Assembly: GCA_016871685.1 (NCBI GenBank)
Contig: VHCM01000008.1
Location: forward strand, 1 to 39,437
Reading direction: 5' to 3'
DNA from: Verrucomicrobiota bacterium
GTDB lineage: Bacteria; Verrucomicrobiota; Verrucomicrobiia; Verrucomicrobiales; Akkermansiaceae
DNA: 39,437 bases
Positions 36,730 to 39,437 of this stretch are shown piece by piece. How positions within the stretch are numbered: the stretch's first letter is position 1; every line of letters starts with the position of its first letter. The position numbers and the translations under genes were made by a program. Under the pieces are notes generated by a model, which did not search any database, had not been told where the DNA came from, and saw only the letters and a program-made list of their open reading frames with translations.

Positions 36730-36925
36730 GGTCCGGCCAACTGGGGAATTGGGCCAGTGACTCTGCTGGCCAGTGGGTGAATTTTTTGACTCAGTATTAC
36801 ATATATTGTCACAAGTAATTAGGGCGGGCGGACAATTCCTTTGATTTTCTGAATGATTCGCGGATGCGGGTCCGCTAGACCTGCGGCCCGCTAGATCCCA
36901 GACTCGGCCCATCGACCCACTGCAC
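36730..36925. other. AT-rich intergenic region before the S10 peptidase gene
   Basis: A short stem (ggccag at 36752-36757 with ctggcc at 36766-36771) and a T run at 36782-36787 may form a weak terminator for gltB. An AT-rich patch follows (36781-36850), unlike the surrounding GC-rich DNA, with TTGACT at 36786, but no hexamer at a proper spacing. This may hold the promoter of the peptidase gene. No small gene is supported. Confidence 0.35.
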
Positions 36926-38461
36926 ATGAATCCAACGTTTCCGATCCTTCATTCCTTCGCACTCGTCACCTCCTGTGTCCTCTGCGTCATGGCATCCGTT
37001 CGGGCGGCTCAGCCGCCATCGAAAGCCGCGGTGCCTGAAACCCCGGAGCCTCCGGCCAAGCCAAGAACCGTCGAGCCAGTGACGCGTCAGTCCTCGGTGA
37101 CCATCGACGGCCGCAAGGTTGCGTACGAGGTCAAGGCCGGCAAACTGACGCTCACCAAGGACGACGGCACGCCCAGCGCTTCGGTCTTTCATGTCAGCTA
37201 CGTTCGCACCGACGTGAAGGATCCCGCCACGCGTCCGGTGATGTTCGCTTTCAACGGTGGTCCGGGTTCCTCCGCCGTGTGGCTGCATCTCGGCATGCTC
37301 GGCCCGAAGATGGTCGCGCTTTCCGGTGACGGAACGGCCGCGCCGGTGCCGCCGGTGCGAGTCACCGACAATGCGTCGAGCATTCTCGACGTCTGCGATC
37401 TGGTCTTTGTGGATCCGGTGTCCACCGGCTACAGTCGCGTCGAAAACGGATCGAAGCCGGAGGAGTTCCATGGCATCAACGAGGACATCGCCGCCTGTGG
37501 TGATTTCGTGCGCCGTTGGATCTCCGAGCACGACCGCTGGGCGTCACCGAAATTCCTCCTCGGCGAGTCCTACGGCGGCATCCGGGTGGCCGGACTTTCC
37601 AAGCAGTTGCAGTCGCGCTACGGGATGATGCTCAACGGTGTGGTCCTGCTCTCATCGCTGTTGGATTTCGCGACGCTCGAGGATGCCGCGGCGAGCGATC
37701 TCACGCACCTCGTGTTTTTGCCGACCTACACCACGGTGGCGCTGCACCACGGCAGGATCGAAGGCTCGCGCGATGAACTGCTGCGCAGGAGCCGTGAGTT
37801 CGCGCTCGGGACCTACTCATCCGCCCTGTTGCGCGGCAACGAACTCGACGCCGCGTCGCGCTCGTCGGTGGCAGGCGAACTCGCCGCGCTCACCGGCATT
37901 TCCGCCGAAATCTGGCTGCGCCACGACCTTCGGATCTCGCCCTGGCTTTTTCGCAGCGAACTGCTGCGCGACCAAGGCAAGGTGATCGGCCGCTTCGACG
38001 CGCGGGTCGCTTGGGATGTCACTGATCGCAACGCGCTCGTTGCCGAGTACGATCCATCGTATTCCCTCGCGTATGGTGCGTTCGCCACCGCGCTGCTCGA
38101 CTATCTCGGACGTGATCTCGGCTACAAGGAAGACCAGCCGTACGAAATCCTCACCGGCAAGGTGCATCCGTGGAAATGGAGCGCCGACAACGATGTGGTC
38201 AATGTGAGCGGCCACCTGATGGCGGCGATGCGCGACAACCCGCGCTTGCGGATCCTCGTGATGGCCGGTCACGCCGACCTCGCCACTCCGCCGGAAGGCG
38301 TGGCCCACAGCATCCGCCACATGATCGGACTCCCGGACAGCCTCGGGAACAACATCCGCACCGTGGAATACGACGCGGGTCACATGTTCTACCTGAATCC
38401 GCCGGATCTGGTGAAATCACGCAAGGATCTGGTGGAGTTCATCGACACCGCCGTGAAGTGA
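36926..38461 (+). CDS. S10 family serine carboxypeptidase-like exported protein
   Basis: The 511 residues begin with a signal peptide (LHSFALVTSCVLCVMASVRA). A proline-rich linker (about residues 28-55) precedes the alpha/beta-hydrolase domain. Landmarks: FAFNGGPGSSAVWLHLGMLGP (oxyanion loop, S10 hallmark), GESYGG with nucleophile Ser215, MAGHADLATPP with Asp451, and YDAGHMFYL with His486, so the triad is complete. The family removes C-terminal amino acids from peptides, usually at acidic pH; some members are acyltransferases. It probably acts in the periplasm or outside the cell. It ends three bases before the convergent glnS end. Confidence 0.9.
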   Translation: MNPTFPILHSFALVTSCVLCVMASVRAAQPPSKAAVPETPEPPAKPRTVEPVTRQSSVTIDGRKVAYEVKAGKLTLTKDDGTPSASVFHVSYVRTDVKDPATRPVMFAFNGGPGSSAVWLHLGMLGPKMVALSGDGTAAPVPPVRVTDNASSILDVCDLVFVDPVSTGYSRVENGSKPEEFHGINEDIAACGDFVRRWISEHDRWASPKFLLGESYGGIRVAGLSKQLQSRYGMMLNGVVLLSSLLDFATLEDAAASDLTHLVFLPTYTTVALHHGRIEGSRDELLRRSREFALGTYSSALLRGNELDAASRSSVAGELAALTGISAEIWLRHDLRISPWLFRSELLRDQGKVIGRFDARVAWDVTDRNALVAEYDPSYSLAYGAFATALLDYLGRDLGYKEDQPYEILTGKVHPWKWSADNDVVNVSGHLMAAMRDNPRLRILVMAGHADLATPPEGVAHSIRHMIGLPDSLGNNIRTVEYDAGHMFYLNPPDLVKSRKDLVEFIDTAVK

Positions 38462-38464
38462 GCT

Positions 38465-39437
<973 letters not shown>

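Overview
The window is a compact, GC-rich bacterial chromosome segment with strong G/C preference at third codon positions. It probably comes from a Verrucomicrobiota species of the Luteolibacter/Haloferula/Verrucomicrobium kind. The pointers are a very large secreted protein built from Ig-like, discoidin-like, PA14-like and MBG modules, an FHA-ABC transporter fusion, a GlgA-like synthase with a long N-terminal insertion, and weak or absent Shine-Dalgarno sequences. No rRNA gene gives a firm assignment, so the taxonomy is inference.

Layout. Positions 1-380 are one end of an IS3-family insertion sequence with its orfA on the minus strand. Positions 602-11380 hold one gene for a 3592-residue modular exported protein, closed by a strong hairpin terminator. 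Positions 11591-16421 hold a Rep/UvrD-type helicase (minus), a DUF1460 cell-wall amidase-like protein (plus) and a glycogen synthase (minus). Positions 16631-21006 all run on the plus strand: a PriS-like archaeo-eukaryotic primase (AEP) domain, a PriL-CTD-like Cys4 domain in a second frame, an endonuclease-IV-fold protein joined by an ATGA overlap, and a RecQ-type helicase. Positions 21049-27108 hold a divergent pair: FtsH with a duplicated periplasmic module, and a TerB/FHA/ABC/ABC2-membrane fusion. Positions 27122-31425 hold an SDR epimerase, an AmgK-like sugar kinase, a CHASE2 membrane protein with no output domain, and adenosine deaminase. Positions 31638-39437 hold an RlpA lipoprotein, the large subunit of glutamate synthase, an S10 serine carboxypeptidase and the C-terminal part of glutaminyl-tRNA synthetase.

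Most genes are housekeeping or metabolic. Convergent pairs are packed to within 3-42 bases of each other, and one pair overlaps. The part that stands out is 16631-21006. It carries PriS-type catalytic motifs, a PriL-type C-terminal Cys pattern, a TIM-barrel protein with all nine positions expected of the endonuclease IV trinuclear zinc site, and a RecQ helicase with an unusual order of C-terminal domains. I infer a candidate DNA-repair or replication-restart cassette. The two primase parts lie in different frames across a T6 run, with a stop/restart junction 16 bases downstream. They are either two translationally coupled subunits, as in archaeal PriS/PriL, or one fusion broken by a frameshift.

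Other points of interest are the tandem duplication in FtsH, the helicase whose N-terminal coding signal continues in another frame, and the giant surface or secreted protein. No CRISPR array, tRNA or rRNA was seen.
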